Shown piece by piece: positions 53,701 to 63,970 of a stretch of 64,000 nt of DNA. A program made the translations under genes and the position numbers. The DNA lies in contig CAIOSI010000016.1 in the NCBI GenBank assembly GCA_903860975.1, positions 1-64,000 of the forward strand, given 5' to 3'. Numbering within the stretch: position 1 is the first letter of the stretch; every line of letters starts with the position of its first letter. The notes under the pieces were generated by a model that made no database searches, had not been told where the DNA came from, and saw only the letters and a list, made by a program, of their open reading frames with translations. The stretch is from an uncultured Alphaproteobacteria bacterium (GTDB lineage: Bacteria; Pseudomonadota; Alphaproteobacteria; Caulobacterales; Caulobacteraceae).

Positions 53701-55671
53701 TTAGAGCTTGTCTTTCGCTGCGGCCGCGACGGCCTCAGCGGTGATGCCAAAATGCTTGTAGAGCACCTCGGCAGGCGCGCTGGCACCGAAGCCTGCCATC
53801 CCAACGAACGCCCCCTCGGAGCCGATGAATTTTTCCCAGCCCATGCGCACGCCCGCATCCACCGCGACGCGGACATCCGTCTGTCCGATCACTTGAGCTT
53901 GGTAGTCCTTGGGCTGGGCGTCGAAGAGCTCCCAGCAAGGCGTCGAGACAACCCGTGCGCCGATGCCGTCAGCTTCCAGCAAACTGCGAGCGGCCATGGC
54001 AATGGAGACTTCTGAGCCGCAGGCAAAGATCGTCACCTGGGCAGGGTGGTCGGAACCGGCCAACTGATAGGCGCCGCGCGCCGACAGGTTTTCGCCAGCG
54101 ACAGCACCGCGCACCGCCGGGACCTTCTGGCGTGAGAGCGTCATCACCGATGGCGTTCTGCGGCTTTCCAAAGCCAGTTTCCAACATTCGGCGGCTTCCA
54201 CCGCGTCGGCAGGGCGGAAGACGTTTAGGTTCGGGATCGCGCGAAGGCTCGCGACATGCTCCACCGGCTGATGGGTCGGTCCGTCTTCGCCGACGCCGAT
54301 GGAGTCGTGGGTCATGACGTGAATGACCCGCGCGCCCATCAGGGCGCCCAGGCGGATAGCCGGGCGGCTGTAGTCGGAAAACACCAGGAAGGTGCCTGAG
54401 TAGGGGATTACGCCGCCGTGCAGGGCCATCCCGTTCATGGCTGCCGCCATGCCGAATTCACGCACGCCATAGTGCACGTAGCGTCCGGCGAAGTCGGGTT
54501 GGTCGAAGACGCCCATCCCCTTGACGATGGTGTTGTTGGAGCCGGTCAGGTCAGCTGAGCCCCCGACCATCTCCGGGATCACCGGAACCAGGGCCGCCAG
54601 CGCCGCGCCAGAGTGTTGCCGGGTCGCAGCGGCGGGCATTTCGGCTTCTGCTTTGGCGATGTGAGCATCGACAGCCTCGAAGGCGCCGGTCGGCAGATCA
54701 CCGGCCATTGCGCGTTCGAAGTCCGCTTTCTTGGACGAAGCCGCAAGCCTGCCTTCCCAGGCTTTACGGACTTTGGCGCCTTTGCGACCCGCCGCGCGCC
54801 AGGGCGTCAGCACCTCTTGCGGCACGACGAAGGGCTCGGCGGTCCAACCCATCGCATGGCGCGAGGCTGCGATTTCAGGATCGAACAGCGTGTAGCCGTG
54901 GCTGTGAGGGTCGCCTTCTTTCGGTCCGGCGCCTTTCGAGATCTTGGTTTTGCAGGCGATAAGCGTGGGCTTGTCCTGCCTGATGGCCCACCGTAGAGCC
55001 GAGGCGATCGCACTGAAGTCATGGCCGTCGATGGCTTTCACAGCCCAGCCGGCGGCCTTGAAGCGAGCCAGTTGGTCGCCCTTTTCGGCGATGGTTGCTT
55101 CGCCGTCGATGGTGGTGTTGTTGTCGTCGAACAGCACCGTCAGTTTTGAAAGATTGAAGCGGCCCGCCAGGCTGATCGCCTCGTGGCTCACACCCTCCAT
55201 CAGACAGCCGTCCCCCGCCACGACCCAGGTGCGGTGATCCACCAGGGCATCGCCAAAGCGAGCGTTTACGTGCCGTTCGGCCATGGCCATCCCAACGGCC
55301 GTGGCAAGTCCCTGGCCCAAAGGTCCGGTGGTGGTCTCCACGCCTGGCGTGTGGCCGTATTCGGGATGCCCCGGCGTGTTTGAGCCGAGCTGTCGGAAGT
55401 TTCGGATCTGCTCCATGGTCACGGCCTTCACACCTGTCAGGTGGAGCAAGCTGTAGAGCAGCATCGAGCCGTGGCCGGCGGAGAGCACGAAGCGATCGCG
55501 GTCTGCCCAGTCGGGTCTTGCCGCATCGTACTTCAGGAATTTCGTGAACAGTACCGTGGCGACATCCGCCATGCCCATCGGCATGCCCTGGTGGCCGGAC
55601 TTGGCCCGATGTACCGCATCCATGGACAGGGCGCGTATGGCGTTGGCCATCGTCTGGAAAGGCGCAGGCAT
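53701..55671 (-). CDS. tkt: Transketolase
   Basis: Thiamine-diphosphate enzyme of 656 residues transferring two-carbon units in the pentose-phosphate pathway. The ThDP motif GDGCLMEGVSHEAISLAG runs to LFDDNNTTIDG; HRAKSGHQGMPMGMAD, GHPEYGHTPGVETTTGPLGQGLATAVG and the C-terminal MTHDSIGVGEDGPTHQPVEHVASLRAIPN are conserved. The first codon could be ATG 55671 or the internal ATG 55650. First gene of the tkt-purT-gap-pgk-fba block, divergent from DUF4164/zapA. Confidence 0.96.
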   Translation of the reverse strand: MPAPFQTMANAIRALSMDAVHRAKSGHQGMPMGMADVATVLFTKFLKYDAARPDWADRDRFVLSAGHGSMLLYSLLHLTGVKAVTMEQIRNFRQLGSNTPGHPEYGHTPGVETTTGPLGQGLATAVGMAMAERHVNARFGDALVDHRTWVVAGDGCLMEGVSHEAISLAGRFNLSKLTVLFDDNNTTIDGEATIAEKGDQLARFKAAGWAVKAIDGHDFSAIASALRWAIRQDKPTLIACKTKISKGAGPKEGDPHSHGYTLFDPEIAASRHAMGWTAEPFVVPQEVLTPWRAAGRKGAKVRKAWEGRLAASSKKADFERAMAGDLPTGAFEAVDAHIAKAEAEMPAAATRQHSGAALAALVPVIPEMVGGSADLTGSNNTIVKGMGVFDQPDFAGRYVHYGVREFGMAAAMNGMALHGGVIPYSGTFLVFSDYSRPAIRLGALMGARVIHVMTHDSIGVGEDGPTHQPVEHVASLRAIPNLNVFRPADAVEAAECWKLALESRRTPSVMTLSRQKVPAVRGAVAGENLSARGAYQLAGSDHPAQVTIFACGSEVSIAMAARSLLEADGIGARVVSTPCWELFDAQPKDYQAQVIGQTDVRVAVDAGVRMGWEKFIGSEGAFVGMAGFGASAPAEVLYKHFGITAEAVAAAAKDKL

Positions 55672-55808
55672 CGGAACCTTCGAGTTGGGCGTTAAGGAAT
55701 GCCCGGCGGGGTCGCACGTGGGCGCGAAAGGGTCAAGGAAGGCGGGCCGGATCGGTGCTTCCGAACCCAGGCGACGCAGGTCTATACATAGGCGGCAGGA
55801 GGACGGCG

Positions 55809-56105
55809 ATGAGCACTGGCGAAAGCGCCTTGGACCTGGCGGCCCGGCGGCTAGAACAGGCGGTTCACGTACTGGAGCAAAGGCTTGCCCAGCGTCTGAA
55901 GACGGCAGGCGAGGAGGTGGGCGGTCTGTTCGATCAGGATCGCGCGAACCTGGCCGCGGAATTGGACGAAGCCCGCGCCCGTGAGCGCGAGTTGGAGGCC
56001 GCCGGCGCCGAGGCGTCTGCGGCGCTGGGGCGCGCCATTTTGGAAATCCGCGCCGCGCTGAACGGCTCTACGCCGCCGACATCGCTTTCTTTGGCGGAGC
56101 GCTGA
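55809..56105 (+). CDS. DUF4164-family coiled-coil protein
   Basis: Ninety-eight residues, mostly helical, with heptad-like LAARRLEQAVHVLEQRLAQRL and LAAELDEARARERELEAAGAE. DUF4164 proteins sit directly upstream of zapA in alphaproteobacteria, as here (4 bases apart), and may influence cell division. ATG 55809 has GGAGG upstream. No catalytic residues are visible. Confidence 0.85.
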   Translation: MSTGESALDLAARRLEQAVHVLEQRLAQRLKTAGEEVGGLFDQDRANLAAELDEARARERELEAAGAEASAALGRAILEIRAALNGSTPPTSLSLAER

Positions 56106-56109
56106 GCCC

Positions 56110-56442
56110 ATGGCACAGATCAACGTAGAGGTGAACGGTCGGCCTTATGCGGTGGGCTGTGAGGATGGGCAGGAGGCCCACCTCATTGAACTGGCGAAAA
56201 TGTTCGACCATCAGGTTCGACAGGTTGGCCACGACATGGGTCAACTTGGTGACACGCGCCTGTTCTTGATGGGAGCCCTACTGCTTGCCGATGAACTTGC
56301 AGACGTAAGAGGACGTCTGGCGGTACTGCAGGCCGAATTCGCACGGCTGCAGTCAGATCGTTCTCGGGCTGAAAGCCGTGCGGTTGCAGCGCTGGAAGGC
56401 GCAGCCAAGCGCATCGAAAAGTTAGCCAGCGAACAGTCGTAA
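56110..56442 (+). CDS. zapA: Cell-division protein ZapA
   Basis: A 110-residue FtsZ-ring-associated protein. NVEVNGRPYAVGCEDGQEAH and LIELAKMFDHQVRQVG are the ZapA N-terminal domain, followed by LFLMGALLLADELADVRG and a coiled coil (about 60-108). It crosslinks FtsZ filaments at midcell. The following 6S RNA and fau genes give the conserved zapA-ssrS-fau order. Confidence 0.93.
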   Translation: MAQINVEVNGRPYAVGCEDGQEAHLIELAKMFDHQVRQVGHDMGQLGDTRLFLMGALLLADELADVRGRLAVLQAEFARLQSDRSRAESRAVAALEGAAKRIEKLASEQS

Positions 56443-56694
56443 GACGAGAGCGATCTTTCGCCCGCAAGACAGCGCATCCGCATGAGGATGGCGGTGCAGC
56501 CTTTTTATCGGGCTTTGGGGTTGGCGGCTCGTGCCTGAAACCTTTGGGCCAGACCCGCTCACCTTGCTGATCGCCCAAAGCAAGGGTGGTTTGGCCGGGA
56601 TCGCTTGAGATAGGCGCTTGGACGCACTACGTTGGCAATCGGCGGGTCTGCTGTGGTCCACGTCGGAGGCGACATATTCCAGCGACCTTAATTC
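56443..56694. other. Intergenic spacer between zapA and 6S RNA
   Basis: No gene is supported; the short open frames on both strands do not resemble any family. The 6S RNA promoter should lie at its right end. Confidence 0.4.
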
Positions 56695-56820
56695 ACTCTT
56701 AGGGAGCTGTCCCTGTTCGAGATCGTGGTCTCGAACACACGGTGCCCACCTGGTCTACCAGGTCGAGGGAATGAAACAGTCCTTCACGGTTCTCACGGCG
56801 CCGCCACCTTTCATCGCACC
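56695..56820 (+). ncRNA. ssrS: 6S RNA
   Basis: Located between zapA and fau as in most proteobacteria. The sequence contains the alphaproteobacterial 6S hallmarks: CTGTTCGAGATCGTGGTCTC followed by GAACACACGGTGCCCACCTG, the central GTCTACCAGGTCGAGGGAAT and the complementary right arm CCTTCACGGTTCTCACGGCG. It folds as a long hairpin with an open central bubble that mimics a promoter and holds sigma-70 RNA polymerase. Exact ends are approximate. Confidence 0.85.
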
Positions 56821-56850
56821 CCAGCTTTACCAATTGGGGTGGATTTTCGT
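56819..56850 (+). terminator. Probable terminator of 6S RNA
   Basis: CCCCA (56819-56823) and TGGGG (56835-56839) enclose an 11-base loop and are followed by TGGATTTTCG. The short stem makes it a weak terminator and it may alternatively belong to the 6S RNA fold. Confidence 0.45.
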
Positions 56851-56864
56851 CTAGAGTCAGCGAT

Positions 56865-57458
56865 GTGAATCAGGTCCTCGATAAGCCTGCGCTGCGTGAA
56901 CGCATGCGCGCCGTGCGTCGGCGTTTGGCCGAAGAGGTCCCGGACGCCGCGCAGCGCGCGGCTCGACGCCTCCCGCTTTCAAGGTTCGGTCGCTTCAGCG
57001 TCATCGGCGCTTATTGCCCGCGAGGCTCCGAGCTCGACCCCGGGCCGGTCCTGCATGCCATCTTGGGGTTCAACCCGGGTCATGCCAAGGCGGCACTGCC
57101 GGTGGTGTTGGACAAACACAAGTCGCCGCTGATGTTCCGGCTCTGGCTGCCAACAGACAGGCTGGTTGCCGATGCATCCGGCATTCCGGCTCCGCCGCGC
57201 TCTGCGCCCGAGGTTTCCCCAAACTTGATCATCACCCCGCTACTGGCCTTCGACCGTCGGGGCGGGCGGCTTGGACATGGCGCTGGCCATTATGATCGCA
57301 CGCTTGCCAAGATCAGAGGGTTTCGGCCGGTTTTTGTCCTTGGTGTCGCGTTTTCAGGTCAGGAGATCGAGGCCGTCCCGACCGAGCCGCATGATCAGCG
57401 ACTGAACGCAATTGTTACGGAAACAGAGTTCATAGAAGTCGCCGGGGGAATTCGTTAG
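56865..57458 (+). CDS. fau: 5-formyltetrahydrofolate cyclo-ligase
   Basis: Converts 5-formyl-THF to 5,10-methenyl-THF with ATP, 197 residues. The N-terminus RERMRAVRRRLAEEVPDAAQ, the central FRLWLPTD and the nucleotide/folate site LLAFDRRGGRLGHGAGHYDR are family marks, with PTEPHDQRLNAIVTETEF at the end. Start is GTG 56865. Its position after 6S RNA is the conserved ygfA arrangement. ymdB follows 9 bases later, so both may share one transcript. Confidence 0.93.
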   Translation: MNQVLDKPALRERMRAVRRRLAEEVPDAAQRAARRLPLSRFGRFSVIGAYCPRGSELDPGPVLHAILGFNPGHAKAALPVVLDKHKSPLMFRLWLPTDRLVADASGIPAPPRSAPEVSPNLIITPLLAFDRRGGRLGHGAGHYDRTLAKIRGFRPVFVLGVAFSGQEIEAVPTEPHDQRLNAIVTETEFIEVAGGIR

Positions 57459-57467
57459 AGAGACCCC

Positions 57468-58304
57468 ATGAGAATTGCTTTTTTTGGAGACGTGGTGGGT
57501 CGCGCGGGTCGCGATGGCTTGGCCGACCACCTCCCTGGCTTGCGAAAGCGTCTGGGCTTGGAGTTCGTCATTGTTAACGCTGAGAACGCCGCGGCGGGAT
57601 TCGGCATTACGGAGTCAACGGCCAAGGAGCTGTTTGAAGCGGGCGCCGATGCGCTGACCCTGGGCAACCATTCCTGGGATCAGAAAGAAGCGCTGACCTA
57701 CATCGTACGCGAGCCGCGACTGATCCGGCCGCTGAACTATTCCGCCTTCTCCGATGCGCCCGGTCGAGGCGCGCAATTCTTTGAGACTGCGAGCGGCAAA
57801 CAGATCTTGGTGATAAACCTGTTGGGTCGGGTCCACATGGATAGCCTCGATGATCCTTTCGCGGCCGTCGACAAGGAGCTTGAGGCCTGCCCGTTAGGTG
57901 CGGTCGCCGACGCCATTATTGTCGACATGCACGCCGAAGCGACATCCGAAAAGATGGCCATGGGCCACTTCTGCGACGGCCGGGCGAGCCTTGTCGTGGG
58001 CACCCACACCCACGTGCCGACCGCCGACTGCCAGATCTTGACGGGCGGCACCGCCTATCAAACGGACGCAGGTGCCTGCGCCGATTACGACAGCGTCATC
58101 GGAAACCAGAAGGAAGAGCCGCTGCGCCGCTTCACCACCCGTATCTCCAGCGGCCGGTTCAAGCCCGCTGAGGGTCCTGCCACTGTCTGCGGCGTGTTTG
58201 TAGAGACGGACAACGCCACGGGCCTCGCTCGCCGTGTTGAGCCGATCCGAATTGGTGGACGGCTTTCGCAAACCCTACCCTCGGTCGAAGTGGCAACAGC
58301 TTAG
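57468..58304 (+). CDS. ymdB: YmdB-family metallophosphoesterase
   Basis: TIGR00282-type phosphodiesterase of 278 residues, in Bacillus a cAMP/cGMP or RNA-related phosphodiesterase affecting biofilm and spore decisions. Metal-binding motifs are FFGDVVGRAGRD (first Asp), VNAENAAAGFGI, GADALTLGNHSWDQKE and VVGTHTHVPTADCQIL with TDAG. It is cytoplasmic, without a signal peptide. It overlaps the convergent EF-hand gene by 4 bases. Confidence 0.93.
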   Translation: MRIAFFGDVVGRAGRDGLADHLPGLRKRLGLEFVIVNAENAAAGFGITESTAKELFEAGADALTLGNHSWDQKEALTYIVREPRLIRPLNYSAFSDAPGRGAQFFETASGKQILVINLLGRVHMDSLDDPFAAVDKELEACPLGAVADAIIVDMHAEATSEKMAMGHFCDGRASLVVGTHTHVPTADCQILTGGTAYQTDAGACADYDSVIGNQKEEPLRRFTTRISSGRFKPAEGPATVCGVFVETDNATGLARRVEPIRIGGRLSQTLPSVEVATA

Positions 58305-59077
58305 GGCGCCTTCGCCGCATCCTTTGGTTTCGGCGGCGGATGCATCAGGCTTTCGCGGGTGAGCTTGCCGGTTTTCAGGTGATCCAGCTTGGCGAAGCGG
58401 CGATCGGTGATCGCCATCCATTCGACCCGCGACACCTTGCCGTCGAGATCCGCATCGGCCGCCGAGATCGGCTCGGGCTCGTTTATCAGGGAATAGCGCG
58501 CCGCGCCCATCCGGCCCGCGCCAGGTACGCGCGCATCCTGCTGCTGTTGCGACAGGTCTGGCCCAAAGTTTCCGCCGTCGCGCCGGCCACCTATTCCGCC
58601 GCCAGACTGGCCGCTACCAGACTGGCCGCCACCACGGCCACCCCTGCCGCCGCGGCGGCCGCCGCCACCGCCTTCAGGTCCTCCCGCCGTTGGGCCGGCG
58701 TCAAAGGTCTCGGTGGCCACTTCAGGCACCATATCGTGCTCGTAGTGCTGCAACTCCAGGCCGTCGATCACGCCGTCACCATTGGTATCGAGCATCTTGA
58801 AGACGTGCAGGGCGTCGGCGCGAAATTCTGCCAGGTTGACCGATCCGTCGTGGTCGGTGTCGGCTTGCGCTAGCCAGTGGCTTAAGCCGTCTTCACCGCG
58901 GAACGGCTCTCCGGAGGGGCTGATGAACAGTCGCACCGCTTGGAGCCGTTCGCCTGGGACCATTCGGCCTGCCCAGCCGGGGCCGCCTGGGCGGATGTGT
59001 GCAGGCTCGTCCGGCTTATCCGAAGCGCAAGCGCTTAACGCACATAGGCACGCGGCAAATAAAATGCGTCGGTACAT
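58301..59077 (-). CDS. EF-hand lipoprotein with a Gly-rich linker
   Basis: Predicted lipoprotein, 258 residues: signal sequence with lipobox L14-S-A-C17. Three EF-hand-type loops are readable, D73-T-D-H-D-G...E84, D97-T-N-G-D-G...E108 and D208-A-D-L-D-G...E219, with a weaker fourth near 232. Between the second and third lies a 40-residue Gly/Arg/Ser-rich linker (about 130-171) with repeated GGR and GGQSG units, likely disordered. It would be a calcium-binding protein in the outer membrane or periplasm; its partner is unknown. No close neighbour shares its direction. Confidence 0.85.
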   Translation of the reverse strand: MYRRILFAACLCALSACASDKPDEPAHIRPGGPGWAGRMVPGERLQAVRLFISPSGEPFRGEDGLSHWLAQADTDHDGSVNLAEFRADALHVFKMLDTNGDGVIDGLELQHYEHDMVPEVATETFDAGPTAGGPEGGGGGRRGGRGGRGGGQSGSGQSGGGIGGRRDGGNFGPDLSQQQQDARVPGAGRMGAARYSLINEPEPISAADADLDGKVSRVEWMAITDRRFAKLDHLKTGKLTRESLMHPPPKPKDAAKAP

Positions 59078-59224
59078 GAATTGGCCCCTTAGACAGTCCC
59101 TATCAGCCGCATCAAGACCTGCCCGCTGCGGCCAAAATGCGCCGTGGGCGTGTCGAATGCGAAACCCTTTCCTACGACGCCTGGACCGGCTCTAGTAGCC
59201 CAGCTTCGCAAGCCCGGAGGTCGC

Positions 59225-59590
59225 ATGCTGACCAAACTGATCGTTCGTTTGATTTTCGGAGCCTTGGGATTGTGGATCGCCAAGGAGATCGTGCCTGGCA
59301 TTTCGGTGGCTGATGCTAAGGCGCTGTTTCTGGCCGCCCTGCTGCTAGGCATCGTCAACGCGGTCGTTCGACCGATCATCGTGCTGTTGACCTTGCCGCT
59401 TACGATTGTGACGCTGGGGCTGTTTCTGCTGATTGTGAACGCAGGGATGATACTGATGGTCTCAATGGTCGTACCAGGATTCCACGTCCACAGCCTGGTG
59501 GCCGGTGTCTGTGCGGCGATCATAACCGGGGTCTCGAGCTGGATCGGCGGAATGGTTCTGCGTGACGACCGCAGGGAATATCGCAGATAA
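59225..59590 (+). CDS. Small four-helix membrane protein (phage-holin-IV superfamily type)
   Basis: A 121-residue integral membrane protein with three to four hydrophobic helices (KLIVRLIFGALGLWIAKEIV, ALFLAALLLGIVNAVVRPII, TLPLTIVTLGLFLLIVNAGM, VAGVCAAIITGVSSWIGG). It matches the chromosomal family labelled mycobacterial-type 4-TMS phage holin (YvlD-like). No phage genes are nearby, so it should not be called a holin functionally. ATG 59225 has GGAGG upstream. Function is unknown; homologues respond to envelope stress. Confidence 0.85.
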   Translation: MLTKLIVRLIFGALGLWIAKEIVPGISVADAKALFLAALLLGIVNAVVRPIIVLLTLPLTIVTLGLFLLIVNAGMILMVSMVVPGFHVHSLVAGVCAAIITGVSSWIGGMVLRDDRREYRR

Positions 59591-59642
59591 AGCGTCTACC
59601 GGCTGACGACCCATTCAGCGCTTCAGCAACAATCACCCCTCG

Positions 59643-60833
59643 TCAGCTTGCCGCACCGCTGGCGATTAGGGCCTCGAGCGCTGCTCGAGCGTAGCCGGCT
59701 TCGGCCAGCACCTCGCGCGTATGTTCGCCGAGCTTCGGGGCAGGTCCTGCGGGGCCCGTCGGCGTGGCGGGAAAGCGGACAGGAGCGGCTGGGGCCATGA
59801 AACTGCCGCCCCAGCCGTCAGGAGTCTCGACGAAACAGCCTGCTTCATGGGCAGTGGGGTCAGCGACCACCTCGTCTAGCGTAGCCATAGGCGCGCAAAT
59901 CACGTCGACAGACTGGATCAAGTCGAGCGCCTCGGCGAGCGTCAGGGTGGCGAATTTGGCGTCCAGCACCGCACGGATCTCGCGGACTACGGCGAGGTCG
60001 GTGATCGGCGGGACGCAACGTGGGTCGTCAATGAGGTCGGGCCGGCCGATCGCCCCCATCACAGCTGGAAAGTCTCCAGGCCCTCGCGAAGCCATGCAAA
60101 ACCAGCGCTCATCCAGGGTCCGGAAAAAGCCGCCAAGCGCTGCTGGCCGCTCGTCGCGGGGCTGAGCCGTCACCGCTTCGCCGTAGCGCAGGCGGATCGA
60201 ATAGTCCCAGCCCAGCGCATAGCATCCCGCGCGGATCAGCGCGGTTTCCACTTGCCGGCCAAGCCCCGTTTGGTGTCGCTCATGGACGGCGGCGAGGACG
60301 CCTGACAGCGTCGCCAAGGCCGTCATGTGGTCGCCAAATCCAGGCCGGCAGGTGAAGGGCTCCTGGTCGGGGGGTATGGTCGCATGCGCGACGCCACTGC
60401 GCGTCCAAAATCCGGTCAGATCGAACGCCGGCACGTCAGCCTCAGGCCCGATCAGGCCATAGCCCGTAACGTTGGCGTAGATCAGCCGTGGCAGTTGCGC
60501 CTTTAGGCTGTCGTAGTCGAGCCGCGCCCGCTTCAGCGCGCCTGGCCGTACGTTGGTCACGAAGACGTCTGCATCCTTAAGAATGGCGATTAGCGCTGCC
60601 CGGCCTTCGGGCTTGCCCACATCCAGCACCACGCCGCGCTTGCCGCGGTTCTCGTTGGAGAAGATCGGATTGCCGGGACTTTCTGCGGTGTCGGGCCAGA
60701 AGGTTCGTGTGGCATCGCCCGCAGCGCTCTCTATCTTGATCACTTGAGCGCCCCAGTCGGCCATGACTGCCGCGCAGCCAGGACCGGCGATCCAGGTCGA
60801 CCATTCGACAACCTTCAGATCCGAAAGCAGCAT
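59643..60833 (-). CDS. CaiB/BaiF-family (type III) CoA-transferase
   Basis: Family III acyl-CoA transferase of 396 residues. ATG 60833 starts the conserved MLLSDLKVVEWSTWIAGPGC; GADVIK-type WGAQVIKIESAAGD, SNENRGKRGVVLDV and the catalytic-Asp region YGLIGPEADVPAFDLTGFWTRSG are visible. GLGRQVETALIRAG and VICAPMATLDEVVADPTAHE complete the pattern. It moves CoA between carboxylic acids, but the substrate is undetermined. No catabolic genes flank it. Confidence 0.9.
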   Translation of the reverse strand: MLLSDLKVVEWSTWIAGPGCAAVMADWGAQVIKIESAAGDATRTFWPDTAESPGNPIFSNENRGKRGVVLDVGKPEGRAALIAILKDADVFVTNVRPGALKRARLDYDSLKAQLPRLIYANVTGYGLIGPEADVPAFDLTGFWTRSGVAHATIPPDQEPFTCRPGFGDHMTALATLSGVLAAVHERHQTGLGRQVETALIRAGCYALGWDYSIRLRYGEAVTAQPRDERPAALGGFFRTLDERWFCMASRGPGDFPAVMGAIGRPDLIDDPRCVPPITDLAVVREIRAVLDAKFATLTLAEALDLIQSVDVICAPMATLDEVVADPTAHEAGCFVETPDGWGGSFMAPAAPVRFPATPTGPAGPAPKLGEHTREVLAEAGYARAALEALIASGAAS

Positions 60834-61200
60834 GGGATGGGATTCTCCAAAGCGAATTCGCAACATCCTCCCACTCTCCTGGTTCGCGCGAAAGCAGGGC
60901 TTTTGGCGACAGCGCCGCTTGCCCGGACCTGAAGCGTCCGCGGGAGCTCAAGAGTTTGATCAGTTCGTCTAAAGCTGACGCGCACCGCCTTGAAGGCAAG
61001 ACCATCGCAGGGGTGGCGAAGGGGAACTCCGGCGATGCAGGGGTCTGGACCTATTGGGTCAGGGCCGGCCTAGAGATCGTCCGCACCCAGACTGAAGACG
61101 CATTTGAAGAGTAAGGTTCCTCCAGCTTTCCGCTGCAGATTTATGGATCCGGCGACGTACTGGGTAGCGCTGGATTTTGGAGTGATGACGTCGCTGCCAT
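60834..61200. other. Intergenic region between CoA-transferase and groEL terminator
   Basis: No gene of known family. A plus-strand frame from a TTG at about 60953 to 61113 reads KTIAGVAKGNSGDAGVWTYW and VRAGLEIVRTQTEDAFEE with coding-like GC at third positions; I do not recognise it and it lacks a clear Shine-Dalgarno. Confidence 0.3.
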
Positions 61201-61229
61201 AGAAAAAGGCGGGATCTTTCGATCCCGCC
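61201..61229 (-). terminator. Rho-independent terminator of groESL
   Basis: GGCGGGATC (61208-61216), loop TTTC, GATCCCGCC (61221-61229): a perfect 9-bp stem, followed on the minus strand by TTTTT. It ends the groES-groEL transcript. Confidence 0.9.
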
Positions 61230-61259
61230 CCAATCTTCTCAGCGTCTGAGTTTCGTGGA

Positions 61260-63252
<1,993 letters not shown>

Positions 63253-63319
63253 GATGCTCTTTCTCCGTTCGAAACGACGGTTGGTTTTTAAGACAGCGCC
63301 AGCGCGACAAGGACACGTG

Positions 63320-63346
63320 TTAGCAGTCGTGGCCCTTGAGTGCTAA
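63320..63346 (-). promoter_or_regulatory. CIRCE element of groESL
   Basis: TTAGCAGTC (63320-63328), nine bases, GAGTGCTAA (63338-63346). The consensus is TTAGCACTC-N9-GAGTGCTAA; the left arm carries one mismatch (G for C). It is the expected binding site of the heat-shock repressor HrcA. Confidence 0.92.
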
Positions 63347-63471
63347 CGACAGGGTGCAAGTAGGAAAGCCATCGCAGGGAGTCAAGGATCGCCGCGATTT
63401 CCGCTGGAGGCCTAGGATTGGCGCCGCTAGGATCACTTGTGATTATTAAACGTAGATTGGAGAGACCACAT

Positions 63472-63879
63472 ATGCGACGCGCCCTAGCGCTAGCCGCCCT
63501 TATCGCCGTTTCAGCCACCGGCGCCGCCCACGCCGAGACCTGGGTGAAATTCGCCAATGGCGGTAATGGAACCGAGTGGTCCTACGATAAGGAATACACC
63601 TACAAAGACAAGGAAACCGGCCGCATCGTCGTGATGCAGGCGATCTCCAAGCCATCAGCAGGTCTGATGCCGGGCGGCCCGAGCACGGGTGTGGGCTACG
63701 TCTATGCCCTGGACTGCGAAAAGCACAACTTGATCATGGTCACCGCCTACAAGCCTTCGAAGCCGTTTGAGATCCCGACCGGCTGGCGTTCAGACACGCC
63801 CAAGAAAACGGGCGGGGCTGAGGACGAGTCCCTATTCGCAGCCGTTTGCCCCTCCGCGGGCCGCGCGCCAGTCAAATAG
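63472..63879 (+). CDS. Secreted surface-adhesin-E-like protein
   Basis: A 135-residue exported protein with a signal peptide (RRALALAALIAVSATGAAHA). The mature part opens ETWVKFANGGNGTEWSYDKE and has VVMQAISKP and YALDCEKHNLIMVTAY, resembling the adhesin-E-like (PF16747) group of small secreted proteins, with two Cys (DCE and AVCPS). ATG 63472 has GGAG upstream. Function is unproven; the family name should not be read as adhesion in this organism. Confidence 0.75.
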   Translation: MRRALALAALIAVSATGAAHAETWVKFANGGNGTEWSYDKEYTYKDKETGRIVVMQAISKPSAGLMPGGPSTGVGYVYALDCEKHNLIMVTAYKPSKPFEIPTGWRSDTPKKTGGAEDESLFAAVCPSAGRAPVK

Positions 63880-63888
63880 TTGCCGGTC

Positions 63889-63910
63889 GTCCCTCCCGTT
63901 TGGGAGGGAC
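63889..63910 (+). terminator. Hairpin behind the adhesin-E-like gene
   Basis: GTCCCTCCC (63889-63897), loop GTTT, GGGAGGGAC (63902-63910) is a perfect 9-bp stem with a stable-type loop, starting 10 bases after the stop codon. No T-run follows, so it may be a terminator of reduced strength or an mRNA end-protecting hairpin. Confidence 0.6.
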
Positions 63911-63931
63911 AGGCCGCCTTTGGGGCCAGGA

Positions 63932-63970
63932 TGGAAAATTCGCGCTCAAGCTTTGAGCGCCGAATTTCCA
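63932..63970. repeat. Long imperfect inverted repeat at the window edge
   Basis: GCGCTCAA (63942-63949) and TTGAGCGC (63953-63960) form a perfect core; the outer arms ATTC and GAAT, and TGG and CCA, extend it to about 17 pairs with two one-base bulges. It lies at the end of the window, so its gene context is unknown. Possibilities are a second terminator or a dispersed palindromic repeat. Confidence 0.55.

Noticed and set aside
58620..58690. Repetitive GC-rich DNA that looks like a short tandem repeat or CRISPR-like array
   Set aside because: It is the Gly-rich linker coding region of the EF-hand lipoprotein; the units are not identical and there are no spacers.
59225..59590. Prophage holin
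   Set aside because: The family name includes holin, but no phage gene, integrase or attachment site is nearby, and such genes are ordinary chromosomal membrane proteins.
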